Shown here: piece by piece, positions 16,340 to 25,441 of the stretch
Layout: the number at the start of each line of letters is the position of its first letter
How positions within the stretch are numbered: the first letter of the stretch is position 1
NCBI GenBank assembly: GCA_910587155.1
Contig: CAJULA010000025.1
Coordinates: 1 to 42,091 of the forward strand
Direction: 5' to 3'
Origin: an uncultured Lachnospiraceae bacterium
GTDB lineage: Bacteria; Bacillota; Clostridia; Lachnospirales; Lachnospiraceae
DNA: 42,091 nt
The notes under the pieces: model-generated
What the model was told of the DNA's origin: nothing
Database searches by the model: none
What the model saw: only the letters and a program-made list of their open reading frames with translations
Translations under genes and position numbers: made by a program

Positions 16340-18535
16340 ATGGATAACGGAAACTTGAACCAGTATGAAAACGGAAACAACAATGGAAATAGAGGCGGAA
16401 ATAACGGAAACGGCAACCGCGGCGGCGGATCGGGAGATCAGAATCCCAGACGCCAGAGTCTGCTGATCCTGCTGGTGGCCGCCATTGTCACACTGCTGGC
16501 CATGAGCTACTTTATGAAGGTCATGAACCATGCGACGAACAGAGAAATTCCCTACAACGAATTTATCGAAAAGCTGGAAAACGGCGAAGTGGAAAGCGTG
16601 GAGATCGGGCAGGATAAAATTATCATCAAAGAGGCGGATAAGGATAAGGACAAAAAGGAAAAGGAGAGCCTGTTGTATCCGGTGCCCCCCATCACCTACT
16701 ATACAGGGAAGATCGAAGATGACGATACACTGACGCAGAGGCTTCTTGAGTATCATGTGGAAGTGTCAGGGGATATTCCGGACAATTCCAGCCTGCTGCT
16801 GTCTATTTTGCTTACTTATGTGCTGCCGGTGGTTTTGTGCTGGGTGCTGCTCAGTTTTCTGATGCGCAAGATGTCAGGAAGCGGGGGCCCGATGGGAGTG
16901 GGCAAGAGCAATGCCAAAGTATATGTCCAGAAAGAGACGGGCGTGACGTTTAAAGATGTGGCCGGAGAAGACGAAGCCAAGGAATCTCTGCAGGAAGTGG
17001 TTGATTTTCTGCATAATCCGGGCCGCTATGTAAAGATCGGCGCAAAACTGCCAAAAGGCGCCCTGCTGGTGGGGCCTCCCGGAACAGGTAAGACGCTGCT
17101 GGCCAAGGCGGTGGCGGGAGAAGCACATGTGCCGTTTTTCTCCCTGACCGGTTCAGACTTTATCGAATTGTATGTGGGTGTTGGCGCCTCCCGCGTTCGT
17201 GATCTGTTCAAGGAGGCGAATAAAAATGCGCCCTGTATCGTATTCATTGACGAGATTGATGCCATCGGGCGGAGCCGTGATTCCAAATACGGCGGAGGCA
17301 ATGAGGAACGTGAACAGACGCTCAATCAGCTTCTTTCCGAGATGGACGGATTTGATACCTCCAAAGGGATTCTGATATTGGGAGCCACGAACAGACCGGA
17401 AATACTGGACAAGGCGCTGCTGCGTCCCGGACGGTTTGACCGACGGATCATTGTGGATAAGCCGGATCTGAAAGGCCGTGTGGAAATACTCAAGGTTCAC
17501 GCCAAAGATGTACTGATGGATGACAGCGTGGATCTGGATGCCATCGCCCTGGCTACGAGCGGTGCGGTGGGCTCTGACCTTGCCAATATGATCAACGAAG
17601 CCGCCATCAATGCGGTGAAGGAAGGCAGAGAATATGTATGCCAGAAGGATCTCTTTAATGCGGTAGAGATCGTTCTTGTGGGAAAAGAAAAGAAAGACCG
17701 CATTATGAGCAAAGAAGAACGTAAGATTGTTTCTTATCATGAAGTGGGCCATGCCCTGATCAGCGCACTTCAGAAAAATTCGGAACCGGTGCAGAAGATT
17801 ACCATAGTTCCCCGTACAATGGGGGCACTTGGTTATGTGATGCATGTGCCGGAAGAAGAGAAATACCTGAACACACAGGCGGAGCTGCATGATATGCTAG
17901 TAAGCCTGCTGGGTGGACGGGCAGCGGAAGAGATCGTATTTGAAACCGTGACGACGGGGGCCGCCAATGATATTGAAAAAGCTACCAACATCGCCAGAAG
18001 TATGGTAACACAGTATGGCATGAGTAAAAAATTCGGCCTGATGGGACTGGAATCTGTCGAAAGCCGTTATCTGGACGGACGGACTGTTATGAACTGTGCC
18101 GATGTCACTGCCTCGGCGGTTGACGCGGAAGTGATGAAATTACTGAAAGCATGTTATAAAGAGGCAAAGCGCCTGTTAAAGGAAAATCGTAAGGTAATGG
18201 ATGAGCTGGCCGATTTCCTCATCCAAAAAGAAACGATAACGGGTAAGGAATTTATGAAGATCTTCCGCAGGATTAAGGGGATACCGGAACCTGAACCTGA
18301 GAAAGAAGAGAAAAAAGAAAAGCTGTCTCTCACAGCACCTGCAGCCGGACAGACATCCGACAGCCAGGACACCGGAAAGAGAGCAGAGGAGGACAGCAAG
18401 CCTTTGGCAAGACAGCGCATTATTGTCCGGGACGGCACTTATACCGCGGAAAACTGGGTTCCGCCCAGACAGCAATACCCAACCGCACCGGATACGGAAA
18501 AGCAGCCCGATTCAGAATCGGATGAAAAACGGTAA
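16340..18535 (+). CDS. ftsH: ATP-dependent zinc metalloprotease FtsH
   Basis: A 731-aa membrane-anchored AAA+ protease that degrades misfolded membrane and regulatory proteins. Order: an Asn/Gly-rich cytosolic N-terminus (residues 1-35, unusual), TM1 (about 40-58), an extracytoplasmic loop, TM2 (about 152-173), then the AAA domain with Walker A GPPGTGKT at 245-252 and Walker B FIDEID. The peptidase domain carries HEVGH at 467-471 and the Asp ligand region TTGAANDIEKAT. A charged, Glu/Lys-rich C-terminal tail follows. The start at 16340 uses GGAGG 5-6 nt upstream; a longer frame lacks one. It begins a rightward run of housekeeping genes. Confidence 0.96.
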   Translation: MDNGNLNQYENGNNNGNRGGNNGNGNRGGGSGDQNPRRQSLLILLVAAIVTLLAMSYFMKVMNHATNREIPYNEFIEKLENGEVESVEIGQDKIIIKEADKDKDKKEKESLLYPVPPITYYTGKIEDDDTLTQRLLEYHVEVSGDIPDNSSLLLSILLTYVLPVVLCWVLLSFLMRKMSGSGGPMGVGKSNAKVYVQKETGVTFKDVAGEDEAKESLQEVVDFLHNPGRYVKIGAKLPKGALLVGPPGTGKTLLAKAVAGEAHVPFFSLTGSDFIELYVGVGASRVRDLFKEANKNAPCIVFIDEIDAIGRSRDSKYGGGNEEREQTLNQLLSEMDGFDTSKGILILGATNRPEILDKALLRPGRFDRRIIVDKPDLKGRVEILKVHAKDVLMDDSVDLDAIALATSGAVGSDLANMINEAAINAVKEGREYVCQKDLFNAVEIVLVGKEKKDRIMSKEERKIVSYHEVGHALISALQKNSEPVQKITIVPRTMGALGYVMHVPEEEKYLNTQAELHDMLVSLLGGRAAEEIVFETVTTGAANDIEKATNIARSMVTQYGMSKKFGLMGLESVESRYLDGRTVMNCADVTASAVDAEVMKLLKACYKEAKRLLKENRKVMDELADFLIQKETITGKEFMKIFRRIKGIPEPEPEKEEKKEKLSLTAPAAGQTSDSQDTGKRAEEDSKPLARQRIIVRDGTYTAENWVPPRQQYPTAPDTEKQPDSESDEKR

Positions 18536-18579
18536 CAGGCGGGAACCGACGCTGTTACGGCAGGGCATTTGACACAGGT

Positions 18580-18610
18580 GAGAGCACCCCGGCCTGCCAG
18601 GGGTGCTCTC
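18580..18610 (+). terminator. Intrinsic-type hairpin between ftsH and uvrC
   Basis: GAGAGCACCCC (18580-18590), a 9-nt loop, then GGGGTGCTCTC (18600-18610): an 11-bp perfect stem. The tail is only modestly T-rich (ATTGCTTTTG). Confidence 0.75.
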
Positions 18611-18679
18611 ATTGCTTTTGTCGGCGGCACGCTCCGGCTATCCATCACTCCGGCAAAAACATATGGAAGAGGACACATT

Positions 18680-20545
18680 ATGTTTCAGATCGAAGAGGAA
18701 CTGAAAAAGCTGCCCAAATCCCCCGGTGTCTATCTGATGCGTGATGCCCGGGACACCATCCTTTATGTGGGGAAGGCGGTCAATCTGCACAACAGGGTTC
18801 GCTCCTATTTCCGGCCCAATATCGGGCGGGGGCCGCAGATTGACAGGATGGTCAGCCTGATCGACCATTTTGAATATATTGTCACGGATTCGGAACTGGA
18901 AGCTCTGGTACTGGAAAATAATCTGATTAAGGAATACAGCCCCAAATATAACACACTGCTCAAAGATGATAAGACTTACCCTTATATCAAAGTGACATTG
19001 GGAGAATCCTATCCGCGGGTGATGTTTTCCCGGGAGATGAAAAAGGACAGATCACGGTATTTTGGCCCTTATACCAGTGCGGCTGCGGTAAAGGATACGA
19101 TAGAACTGATCAATAAGCTGTACCGGCTGCGCACCTGCCACAAAAAATTCCCGCGGGATATGGGGACTGACCGGCCCTGCCTGAACTATCATATCGGCAA
19201 GTGTATGGCGCCCTGCCAGGGCAATCTGACGGAGGAAGAATACGGGCGGCAGCTGGAGCAGGCTATGGATTTTCTCAATGGTAATTATGGCGCGATTCTC
19301 AGGGAACTGGAAGAAAAAATGACACAAGCGTCGGAAAATATGGAATTTGAGGAAGCCATAACATATCGGGAATTGTTGCAGAGTGTCCGCTCTGTCGCTC
19401 AGAAACAGAAGATGACTGACAGCGATGGTGAAGATAAGGATATTATAGCGCTGGCAAAAGATGAAAATGATGCGGTGGTACAGGTTTTTTTTGTCAGGGG
19501 AGGCAGGCTGATCGGCAGGGAACACTTCTATATGACACATGTGTCGGATAATACGAAGGCGGAAATTCTTCAGAGCTTTGTCAAGCAGTTTTATGCGGGC
19601 ACGCCTTTTATTCCGAGAGAGCTGATGCTGCAGGAGGAGATCGAAGAGGGAACGATTATCGAGACATGGCTGAGCAGGCGAAAAGGGAACCGTGTACGGA
19701 TCAGAGTGCCAAAGATCGGTGCCAGAGAAAAGCTGGTAGAGCTGGCGGCTCAGAATGCGGCACTGGTGCTTAGTCAGGACCGGGAGCGGATCAGGAGGGA
19801 AGAGGGACGGACGATAGGTGCGGCCAGGGAGATTGCCGCGCTGCTGGGCCTTACCGGGATTGGCCGTATGGAAGCATTTGATATTTCCAATATCAGTGGT
19901 TTTGCCAATGTCGGTTCCATGGTTGTATTTGAGAAAGGAAAAGCGAAACGGAGTGATTACCGTAAGTTTCGGATCAAATCGGTCAGCGGGCCGGATGATT
20001 ATGCCTGTATGAGAGAGGTATTGGAGCGGCGTTTCCTCCACGGCATGGAAGAGCGGGAGGAGCGAAAGGAAAAAAGTCTGGATCAGGAATTGGGCAGTTT
20101 TACCCGCTTCCCGGATCTGCTGTTGATGGACGGCGGCCGGGGACAGGTGAATATTGCATTGGAGGTGCTTCGCGACCTGGGGCTGGACATACCGGTTTGT
20201 GGTATGGTCAAAGACGACAGTCACCGTACAAGAGGACTCTATTATAATAATGAAGAGATACCCATAGACCACCGCTCAGAAGGGTTCAAGCTCATTACGA
20301 GGATTCAGGATGAAGCTCACCGCTTTGCCATAGAGTATCACCGTTCGCTGAGAAGCAAGAGCCAGGTCAAAAGTGTGCTGGACGATATTCCCGGCGTGGG
20401 ACCTGCCAGAAGGAAGGCGCTTATGCGACATTTTGGTTCTTTGGATGAGATCCGGCAGGCGGACATTGATCAATTATGCGAAATACCGGAAATAAACAGG
20501 CGCTGCGGACAGGAAATATACAATTTTTTCCATGAGAAAAATTGA
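18680..20545 (+). CDS. uvrC: Excinuclease ABC subunit C
   Basis: A 621-aa nuclease subunit that makes both incisions in nucleotide excision repair with UvrA and UvrB. The N-terminal GIY-YIG domain (KSPGVYLMRD, ILYVGKAVNLHNR) makes the 3' cut. A UVR motif lies near residues 205-240. The RNase H-like domain (FDISNISG, DGGRGQ, DDSHRTRG) makes the 5' cut. C-terminal HhH repeats contain IPGVGPARRKALMRHFGS. I chose the ATG at 18680 because the protein then starts just before the GIY-YIG domain; a longer frame from 18569 would run through the terminator hairpin. Length agrees with the family. Confidence 0.95.
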   Translation: MFQIEEELKKLPKSPGVYLMRDARDTILYVGKAVNLHNRVRSYFRPNIGRGPQIDRMVSLIDHFEYIVTDSELEALVLENNLIKEYSPKYNTLLKDDKTYPYIKVTLGESYPRVMFSREMKKDRSRYFGPYTSAAAVKDTIELINKLYRLRTCHKKFPRDMGTDRPCLNYHIGKCMAPCQGNLTEEEYGRQLEQAMDFLNGNYGAILRELEEKMTQASENMEFEEAITYRELLQSVRSVAQKQKMTDSDGEDKDIIALAKDENDAVVQVFFVRGGRLIGREHFYMTHVSDNTKAEILQSFVKQFYAGTPFIPRELMLQEEIEEGTIIETWLSRRKGNRVRIRVPKIGAREKLVELAAQNAALVLSQDRERIRREEGRTIGAAREIAALLGLTGIGRMEAFDISNISGFANVGSMVVFEKGKAKRSDYRKFRIKSVSGPDDYACMREVLERRFLHGMEEREERKEKSLDQELGSFTRFPDLLLMDGGRGQVNIALEVLRDLGLDIPVCGMVKDDSHRTRGLYYNNEEIPIDHRSEGFKLITRIQDEAHRFAIEYHRSLRSKSQVKSVLDDIPGVGPARRKALMRHFGSLDEIRQADIDQLCEIPEINRRCGQEIYNFFHEKN

Positions 20546-20570
20546 TAAGAACACGGCTTTATGTTACACT
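20542..20570 (+). promoter_or_regulatory. Candidate promoter for the hprK gene cluster
   Basis: TTGATA (20542-20547), 17 nt, TACACT (20565-20570). It overlaps the uvrC stop codon and lies about 90 nt before hprK. Confidence 0.5.
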
Positions 20571-20659
20571 AAAGGAAAAGCCGGATAAGGCGGAAACTGG
20601 CAGGACGAAAACGGTGAGCCGTCCGCACAATGATAAAAAGAATAGAGGGGCATGCAGAT

Positions 20660-21601
20660 ATGGCTGTTGTAAAATTATCAAGAGTGATAGAAAAAATGAA
20701 GCTGGAAAACCTGACGCCGGAGATCGACCTGAAAGGGATTAAGATCACCCAGCCGGATATCAACAGACCCGGCATCCAGATGACGGGATACTTCGAACAT
20801 TTTGAAGCCTCCCGTATCCAGATCATCGGGTTTGTGGAATATACCTACATGCAGGGGCTGAGTGAGGACAAAAAGGAAGAAGTCTATTCCAAGTTTCTTT
20901 CCCATGAGATCCCGGCCGTGATTTTCTGCCGGGAGCTGCAGCCGGATGAATGTTTCAGGCAGCAGGCGATTCAGTGTGGTGTTCCGCTTCTGATGACCAA
21001 AAAAGGGACTTCGGTTTTTATGGCGGAGATTATCCGCTGGCTGAATGTCAAGCTGGCACCCTGTATTTCCGTACACGGCGTCCTGGTGGATGTATACGGT
21101 GAGGGAGTACTCATCACTGGTGAGAGCGGCATTGGTAAATCGGAGGCGGCGCTGGAGCTGATCAAGAGAGGGCATCGTCTGGTGACGGATGACGTAGTGG
21201 AGCTGCGCAAAGTCAGTGATGATACCCTGGTGGGTTCTGCGCCGGATATTACCAAACACTTTATTGAACTGCGCGGTATCGGTATTGTGGACGTGAAAGC
21301 GATGTTCGGTGTGTCGTCTGTCAAAGATACCCAGTCTGTGGATCTGGTGATCAAACTGGAAGAGTGGGACAAAGACAAAGAATATGACAGACTGGGCCTG
21401 GAGGAGGAATATACGGAATATCTGGGGAATAAAATCGTATATCATAACATTCCCATCCGCCCGGGCAGGAATCTGGCGCTGATCTGTGAATCTGCGGCCA
21501 TCAATCACCGCCAGAAGAAGATGGGGTACAATGCGGCACAGGAACTGTATACAAGGGTGCAGAATTCTCTGGCAAGGAAACGGGAAGAAGCAGAGGAATA
21601 A
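20660..21601 (+). CDS. hprK: HPr(Ser) kinase/phosphorylase
   Basis: A 313-aa bifunctional enzyme that phosphorylates and dephosphorylates Ser46 of HPr and Crh and so controls carbon catabolite repression. The N-terminal domain (about 1-125) precedes the kinase domain with Walker A GESGIGKS at 154-161. The signature GIGIVDVKAMFGVSSVKD follows, and GxxxIPIRPGRN closes the active-site region. The ATG at 20660 has GAGGGG 9 nt upstream; an earlier in-frame ATG lacks this. It heads a rightward run with a ROK kinase, murB, rapZ, whiA and a Crh-like gene whose Ser46 is its likely substrate. Confidence 0.96.
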   Translation: MAVVKLSRVIEKMKLENLTPEIDLKGIKITQPDINRPGIQMTGYFEHFEASRIQIIGFVEYTYMQGLSEDKKEEVYSKFLSHEIPAVIFCRELQPDECFRQQAIQCGVPLLMTKKGTSVFMAEIIRWLNVKLAPCISVHGVLVDVYGEGVLITGESGIGKSEAALELIKRGHRLVTDDVVELRKVSDDTLVGSAPDITKHFIELRGIGIVDVKAMFGVSSVKDTQSVDLVIKLEEWDKDKEYDRLGLEEEYTEYLGNKIVYHNIPIRPGRNLALICESAAINHRQKKMGYNAAQELYTRVQNSLARKREEAEE

Positions 21602-21612
21602 GGGGGTACACA

Positions 21613-22548
21613 ATGAAAAAATATTGCTTTGGCGTGGATGTGGGAGGTACGACGGTAAAGATAGGCCTGTTTGACTGTGAGGGAAACATTCTGGAAAAAT
21701 GGGAGATACCAACCAGAACAGAGGACAGCGGGGCGGGCATCCTGCCGGATATCGCGCAGGCTCTTTTAAAAAAGATGGCGGAAAAAGGACTGAAAAAAGA
21801 AGAGATGGCCGGTGTGGGGATTGGGACGCCGGGGCCGGTGGACAGAGACGGCATCGTACATGAAGCAGTCAATCTGGGTTGGGGCGTATTCAACCTTCGG
21901 GAGCGCATGGAAGAATTGTGCGGTATGCCGGTGCGGGCAGGCAACGATGCCAATGTGGCAGCTCTGGGAGAGATGTGGAAAGGCGGCGGCCGGGGGTATA
22001 AGAACCTGGTGCTTGTGACGCTGGGCACAGGAGTGGGCGGCGGTATTATCGTAAATGGGGAAATACTGACCGGTGCTGTGGGCGCAGGCGGTGAGATCGG
22101 CCATATCCATATTCAGGATGAGGAAGTGGATGCTTGTAACTGCGGCAATCACGGCTGCCTGGAACAGTATGCGTCCGCAACAGGCGTTGTCAGACTGGCG
22201 GGCCATATTCTGGAAGAGACACAGGAGGAATCCATACTGCGCGGAGGACAGGTCACAGCCAAGGCCGTGTTCGATGCGGTCAAAGCCGGCGACCGTGTGG
22301 CGATACGGATCGCGGAAACCTTTGGCGAATATCTTGGCAAGGGACTGGCGGCAGTTGCAGGCGTAGTCAATCCGGAAGCCTTTGTCATTGGCGGCGGTGT
22401 ATCCAAGGCCGGGGACATCCTTTTTTCCTTTATCGAAAAAAACTACAGAAACTACGTATTCCACGGAAGCCGGGATGCGAAGTTTGTACTTGCCACCCTG
22501 GGCAATGATGCGGGGATCTGCGGAGCGGCGAAACTGATCCTTGAATAG
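21613..22548 (+). CDS. glcK: ROK-family glucokinase
   Basis: A 311-aa sugar kinase. The ATP-binding GVDVGGTTVKIGLFD is at 8-22, and LGTGVGGG with the ROK zinc motif CNCGNHGCLEQYAS lies near residues 137-190. ROK proteins include glucokinase, N-acetylmannosamine kinase and repressors; the lack of an N-terminal HTH excludes the repressor class. It starts 11 nt after hprK, so they are probably cotranscribed, fitting a glucose-phosphorylation role. Exact substrate is inferred. Confidence 0.88.
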   Translation: MKKYCFGVDVGGTTVKIGLFDCEGNILEKWEIPTRTEDSGAGILPDIAQALLKKMAEKGLKKEEMAGVGIGTPGPVDRDGIVHEAVNLGWGVFNLRERMEELCGMPVRAGNDANVAALGEMWKGGGRGYKNLVLVTLGTGVGGGIIVNGEILTGAVGAGGEIGHIHIQDEEVDACNCGNHGCLEQYASATGVVRLAGHILEETQEESILRGGQVTAKAVFDAVKAGDRVAIRIAETFGEYLGKGLAAVAGVVNPEAFVIGGGVSKAGDILFSFIEKNYRNYVFHGSRDAKFVLATLGNDAGICGAAKLILE

Positions 22549-22549
22549 G

Positions 22550-22624
22550 GGCAGTACTGCCTTTTGCCGGGGCCGGGCCGGCTGCTGCAAAAGCGGAAGC
22601 CTGACGATGCTGCAGCTGCCCGGC
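22550..22624 (+). other. Inverted repeats between glcK and murB
   Basis: The palindrome GGCAGTACTGCC (22550-22561) is followed by TTTT, then a larger imperfect stem GCCGGG/GCTGCA (22572-22589) with TGCAGC/CCCGGC (22611-22624). These might attenuate transcription into murB or stabilise upstream mRNA. Confidence 0.45.
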
Positions 22625-22684
22625 TGCGGGAATAAGAAATCATATGGCAGCATATGCTGAAAAAAATAATACAGGTGAAGAACA

Positions 22685-23596
22685 GTGAATTATGCAATGA
22701 AAGAATATGTGGAATCCATTCTGAAGGAGGAACAAATCAGATTCCGGGAGCCAATGCACAAATATACCAGCTTCCGTACCGGAGGAGAGGCCGACTGTAT
22801 GTTGTTTGTTGATAATGCCGAACAGTTGGGCAAGATACTCCACTATATGCATTTGACGGGTAATGAATATTTCCTGCTCGGAAACGGAACCAACCTGCTC
22901 GTAAGTGATAAAGGATATGACGGTACTGTCATAAAGCTGGGCCAGGGCATGAGCCGTATGCATGTGGAAGGGGAGCGCATTTATGTGGAAGCGGGCGCAC
23001 TCCTGTCTCAGACGGCGAGGCGGGCACAGGAAGCAGGGCTTACGGGAATGGAGTTCGCTTCTGGCATACCCGGCAGTATAGGCGGCGGACTGGTAATGAA
23101 TGCAGGGGCCTACGACGGAGAGATGAGTCAGATCGTGGAAAGCGTTACCGTTATGAATGAAGACGGTGAGATTATGGAGCTGGACTGTGATACGATGGAA
23201 TTTGGCTACCGGACAAGTGCCATTAAGAATCGTTCCTTTGTGGTCGTGGAGACAGCGCTGCATCTGAAGAAAGGAGAGCCGGACAGCATCCGGGCCAGGA
23301 TGGATGAGTTTGCGGTTCGCCGTAAGGCCAAACAGCCGTTGGAATATCCAAGCGCAGGCAGTATATTCAAACGGCCGGAAGGATACTATGCCGGAAAGCT
23401 GATTATGGATGCGGGTATGCGCGGATACCGCATTGGGGGCGCCCAGGTATCGGAAAAGCACTGCGGTTTTATTATTAATACAGGAAATGCCACATCCGAA
23501 GATATTGCGGAACTGATGGCAGAGGTGCAGGAACGAGTGAAAGAGAGGTTCCGGGTAGATCTGGAGCCGGAGATTGTCAGACTGGGGGTTTTCTGA
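22685..23596 (+). CDS. murB: UDP-N-acetylenolpyruvoylglucosamine reductase
   Basis: A 303-aa flavoenzyme making UDP-N-acetylmuramate for peptidoglycan with FAD and NADPH. Visible motifs: YTSFRTGGEADCM at 26-38, LLGNGTNLLVSD, GMEFASGIPGSIGGG (FAD loop), and the C-terminal KQPLEYPSAGSIFKRPEG with the catalytic Ser; HCGFIINTGNAT follows. It is the type IIb short form. The GTG at 22685 has an AGGTGA site 6 nt upstream; an in-frame ATG at 22697 is an alternative with a much longer spacing. Confidence 0.94.
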   Translation: MNYAMKEYVESILKEEQIRFREPMHKYTSFRTGGEADCMLFVDNAEQLGKILHYMHLTGNEYFLLGNGTNLLVSDKGYDGTVIKLGQGMSRMHVEGERIYVEAGALLSQTARRAQEAGLTGMEFASGIPGSIGGGLVMNAGAYDGEMSQIVESVTVMNEDGEIMELDCDTMEFGYRTSAIKNRSFVVVETALHLKKGEPDSIRARMDEFAVRRKAKQPLEYPSAGSIFKRPEGYYAGKLIMDAGMRGYRIGGAQVSEKHCGFIINTGNATSEDIAELMAEVQERVKERFRVDLEPEIVRLGVF

Positions 23597-23620
23597 ATCG
23601 GATAAGGGGAGTGCAGGAGA

Positions 23621-24490
23621 ATGAGATTTGTCATTGTGACAGGAATGAGCGGCGGCGGAAAGCGGACGGCACTTAAAATGCTCGAAGATGCCGGCTTTTT
23701 CTGTGTGGATAATTTGCCGATACCGCTTCTGGAAAAGTTTGTGGAACTGATCGCCATGCCCAATCGGGAAATATCCAAAGTGGCACTGGGGTTGGATGTC
23801 CGGACGGATCAGTCTTTTTCTGATGTGGGGCGTAGTTTCGAAAATCTGAAGCGGAATGGGTATCAGTTTGAAATTCTTTTTATGGAAGCCAGTGACAAGG
23901 TGCTGATCAGACGATACAAGGAGAGCCGGAGGATGCATCCTCTGGCTTCTTATGAAGGCGGACGAGTGGAAGACGGCATCCGGCGGGAACGCAAGGTGCT
24001 GGAAGATATGAAAAAAAAGGCTGATTATGTCATTGATACCTCGAATCTGCTGACAAGAGTGCTCAAAGAAGAACTTGACCGTATTTTTGTGCGGAATGAA
24101 GAATACAATAGTCTTATGGTTACAGTGATGTCCTTCGGTTTTAAAAATGGTATCCCTTCCGATGCGGATCTGGTTTTTGATGTGAGGTTTCTGCCCAATC
24201 CTTTTTATATTGATGAACTGAAACACCTTACCGGCGAGGATAAGGCAGTGCAGGATTATGTGATGGGATTTCCGGAGGCAGAGCAGTTTATAGCCAAACT
24301 GACGGACATGCTGTTGTTTCTGATTCCTAATTATGTAAAGGAAGGGAAATACCAGCTGATCGTCGGCATCGGATGCACCGGCGGAAAACACCGGAGTGTC
24401 ACACTGGCGTCTCAGCTGTATGAGAAGCTGAAGGATCAGGGCAATTACGGGCTGTCCATCCAGCATCGTGATATCAGAAATGGAATATAG
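23621..24490 (+). CDS. rapZ: RapZ/YvcJ nucleotide-binding protein
   Basis: A 289-aa P-loop protein of the RapZ family; in E. coli it is an RNase E adapter sensing glucosamine-6-phosphate, and in B. subtilis YvcJ binds nucleotides and affects competence. N-terminal MRFVIVTGMSGGGKRTALKM has Walker A with Arg15 where Ser/Thr is expected (GKR rather than GKS or GKT). FCVDNLPIPLLEKF follows. The C-terminal domain has GIGCTGGKHRSVTLA. It lies 24 nt after murB and 12 nt before whiA. The Walker A change could weaken nucleotide binding or be tolerated through Thr16. Confidence 0.93.
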   Translation: MRFVIVTGMSGGGKRTALKMLEDAGFFCVDNLPIPLLEKFVELIAMPNREISKVALGLDVRTDQSFSDVGRSFENLKRNGYQFEILFMEASDKVLIRRYKESRRMHPLASYEGGRVEDGIRRERKVLEDMKKKADYVIDTSNLLTRVLKEELDRIFVRNEEYNSLMVTVMSFGFKNGIPSDADLVFDVRFLPNPFYIDELKHLTGEDKAVQDYVMGFPEAEQFIAKLTDMLLFLIPNYVKEGKYQLIVGIGCTGGKHRSVTLASQLYEKLKDQGNYGLSIQHRDIRNGI

Positions 24491-24502
24491 CGGGAGTTTG
24501 CA

Positions 24503-25441
24503 ATGTCTTTTTCCGGTGAAGTAAAAGAAGAACTGTCAGCCGTGCTCAGTCCTTCCAGACATTGCCAGATTGCGGAGCTGGCGGCAATGGTCTGCTATGG
24601 AGGCAGACTGGAGGCGGGAGAGACAGGCCATATCAGGCTAATCGTGCAGACAGAAAATGAGAAGGTTATCAGAAAAGGCTTTACATTGCTCCAAAAATCA
24701 TTTAATATATGTACTGGTGTAATTGGAAGCGGGCCTTATACGTTACAGGTTGAAGAGGAGGCTTCCGTCAGGCGTTTGTTCCAGACGCTGAAGCTGTCAG
24801 GACAATATCCGATGGCAGACGGCCGAATCGAAGCGGTCAATCCTCTTCTGATCAAAAATGCCTGCTGCAGGCGTGCTTTTTTAAGAGGTGCTTTTCTTGT
24901 GACAGGCTCCATGAGCGACCCGGAGAAAAGCTACCATCTGGAATTTGTCTGTCCTTATGAGGAACAGGCGCTGCAGCTGCAGGAGATTATAAGAGATTTT
25001 GGCATGGAAGCCAGGATCGTTATGAGAAAAAATCATTTTATCGTATACATGAAAGAAGGGGCGGGGATTGTAGATCTGCTGAATGTGACAGGCGCTCATA
25101 TTTCGCTGATGAATCTGGAAAATCTGCGTATTGTAAAAGAAATGCGCAATTCCATCAACAGAAGGGTGAATTGTGAGACTGCCAATATTACAAAGACTGT
25201 GAATGCCTCTTCGAAACAGATTGAAGATATTATGCTGATTCAGGATACGCAGGGGCTGGGGACACTCCCTGACGGCCTGCGTGAAACAGCGCTGATACGT
25301 CTGGAATATCCGGATGCGACCCTGAAAGAACTGGGACAATACTTAAATCCGCCGGTGGGGAAATCAGGAGTCAATCACCGGCTGCGGAAGTTAAGTGAAA
25401 TTGCGGAGAGTATCCGTGGATATAAGGAGGAGACATTATGA
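24503..25441 (+). CDS. whiA: WhiA DNA-binding regulator
   Basis: A 312-aa protein with an N-terminal LAGLIDADG-like homing-endonuclease fold that is degenerate and non-cutting, and a C-terminal HTH (about 225-310; KQIEDIMLIQ, then LKELGQYL and GKSGVNHRLRKL). WhiA controls sporulation in Streptomyces and affects cell division and chromosome segregation in Bacillus. Its neighbours rapZ and the Crh-like gene match the Bacillus yvcJ-yvcK-whiA-crh order, except that yvcK is absent from between rapZ and whiA. The stop overlaps the next start by 4 nt (ATGA). Confidence 0.94.
   Translation: MSFSGEVKEELSAVLSPSRHCQIAELAAMVCYGGRLEAGETGHIRLIVQTENEKVIRKGFTLLQKSFNICTGVIGSGPYTLQVEEEASVRRLFQTLKLSGQYPMADGRIEAVNPLLIKNACCRRAFLRGAFLVTGSMSDPEKSYHLEFVCPYEEQALQLQEIIRDFGMEARIVMRKNHFIVYMKEGAGIVDLLNVTGAHISLMNLENLRIVKEMRNSINRRVNCETANITKTVNASSKQIEDIMLIQDTQGLGTLPDGLRETALIRLEYPDATLKELGQYLNPPVGKSGVNHRLRKLSEIAESIRGYKEETL

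Noticed and set aside
16355..16385. A cre-like box near the ftsH start
   Set aside because: The partial match TGAAAACGGAAACA lies within the coding Asn/Gly-rich segment and is best explained by codon content.
19052..20272. A 406-codon antisense frame inside uvrC
   Set aside because: Same reason; the sense frame has full UvrC motifs.
22640..24466. A 608-codon open frame antisense to murB and rapZ
   Set aside because: It mirrors two clear conserved genes, has no recognisable domain or ribosome site, and such antisense frames arise from codon bias.
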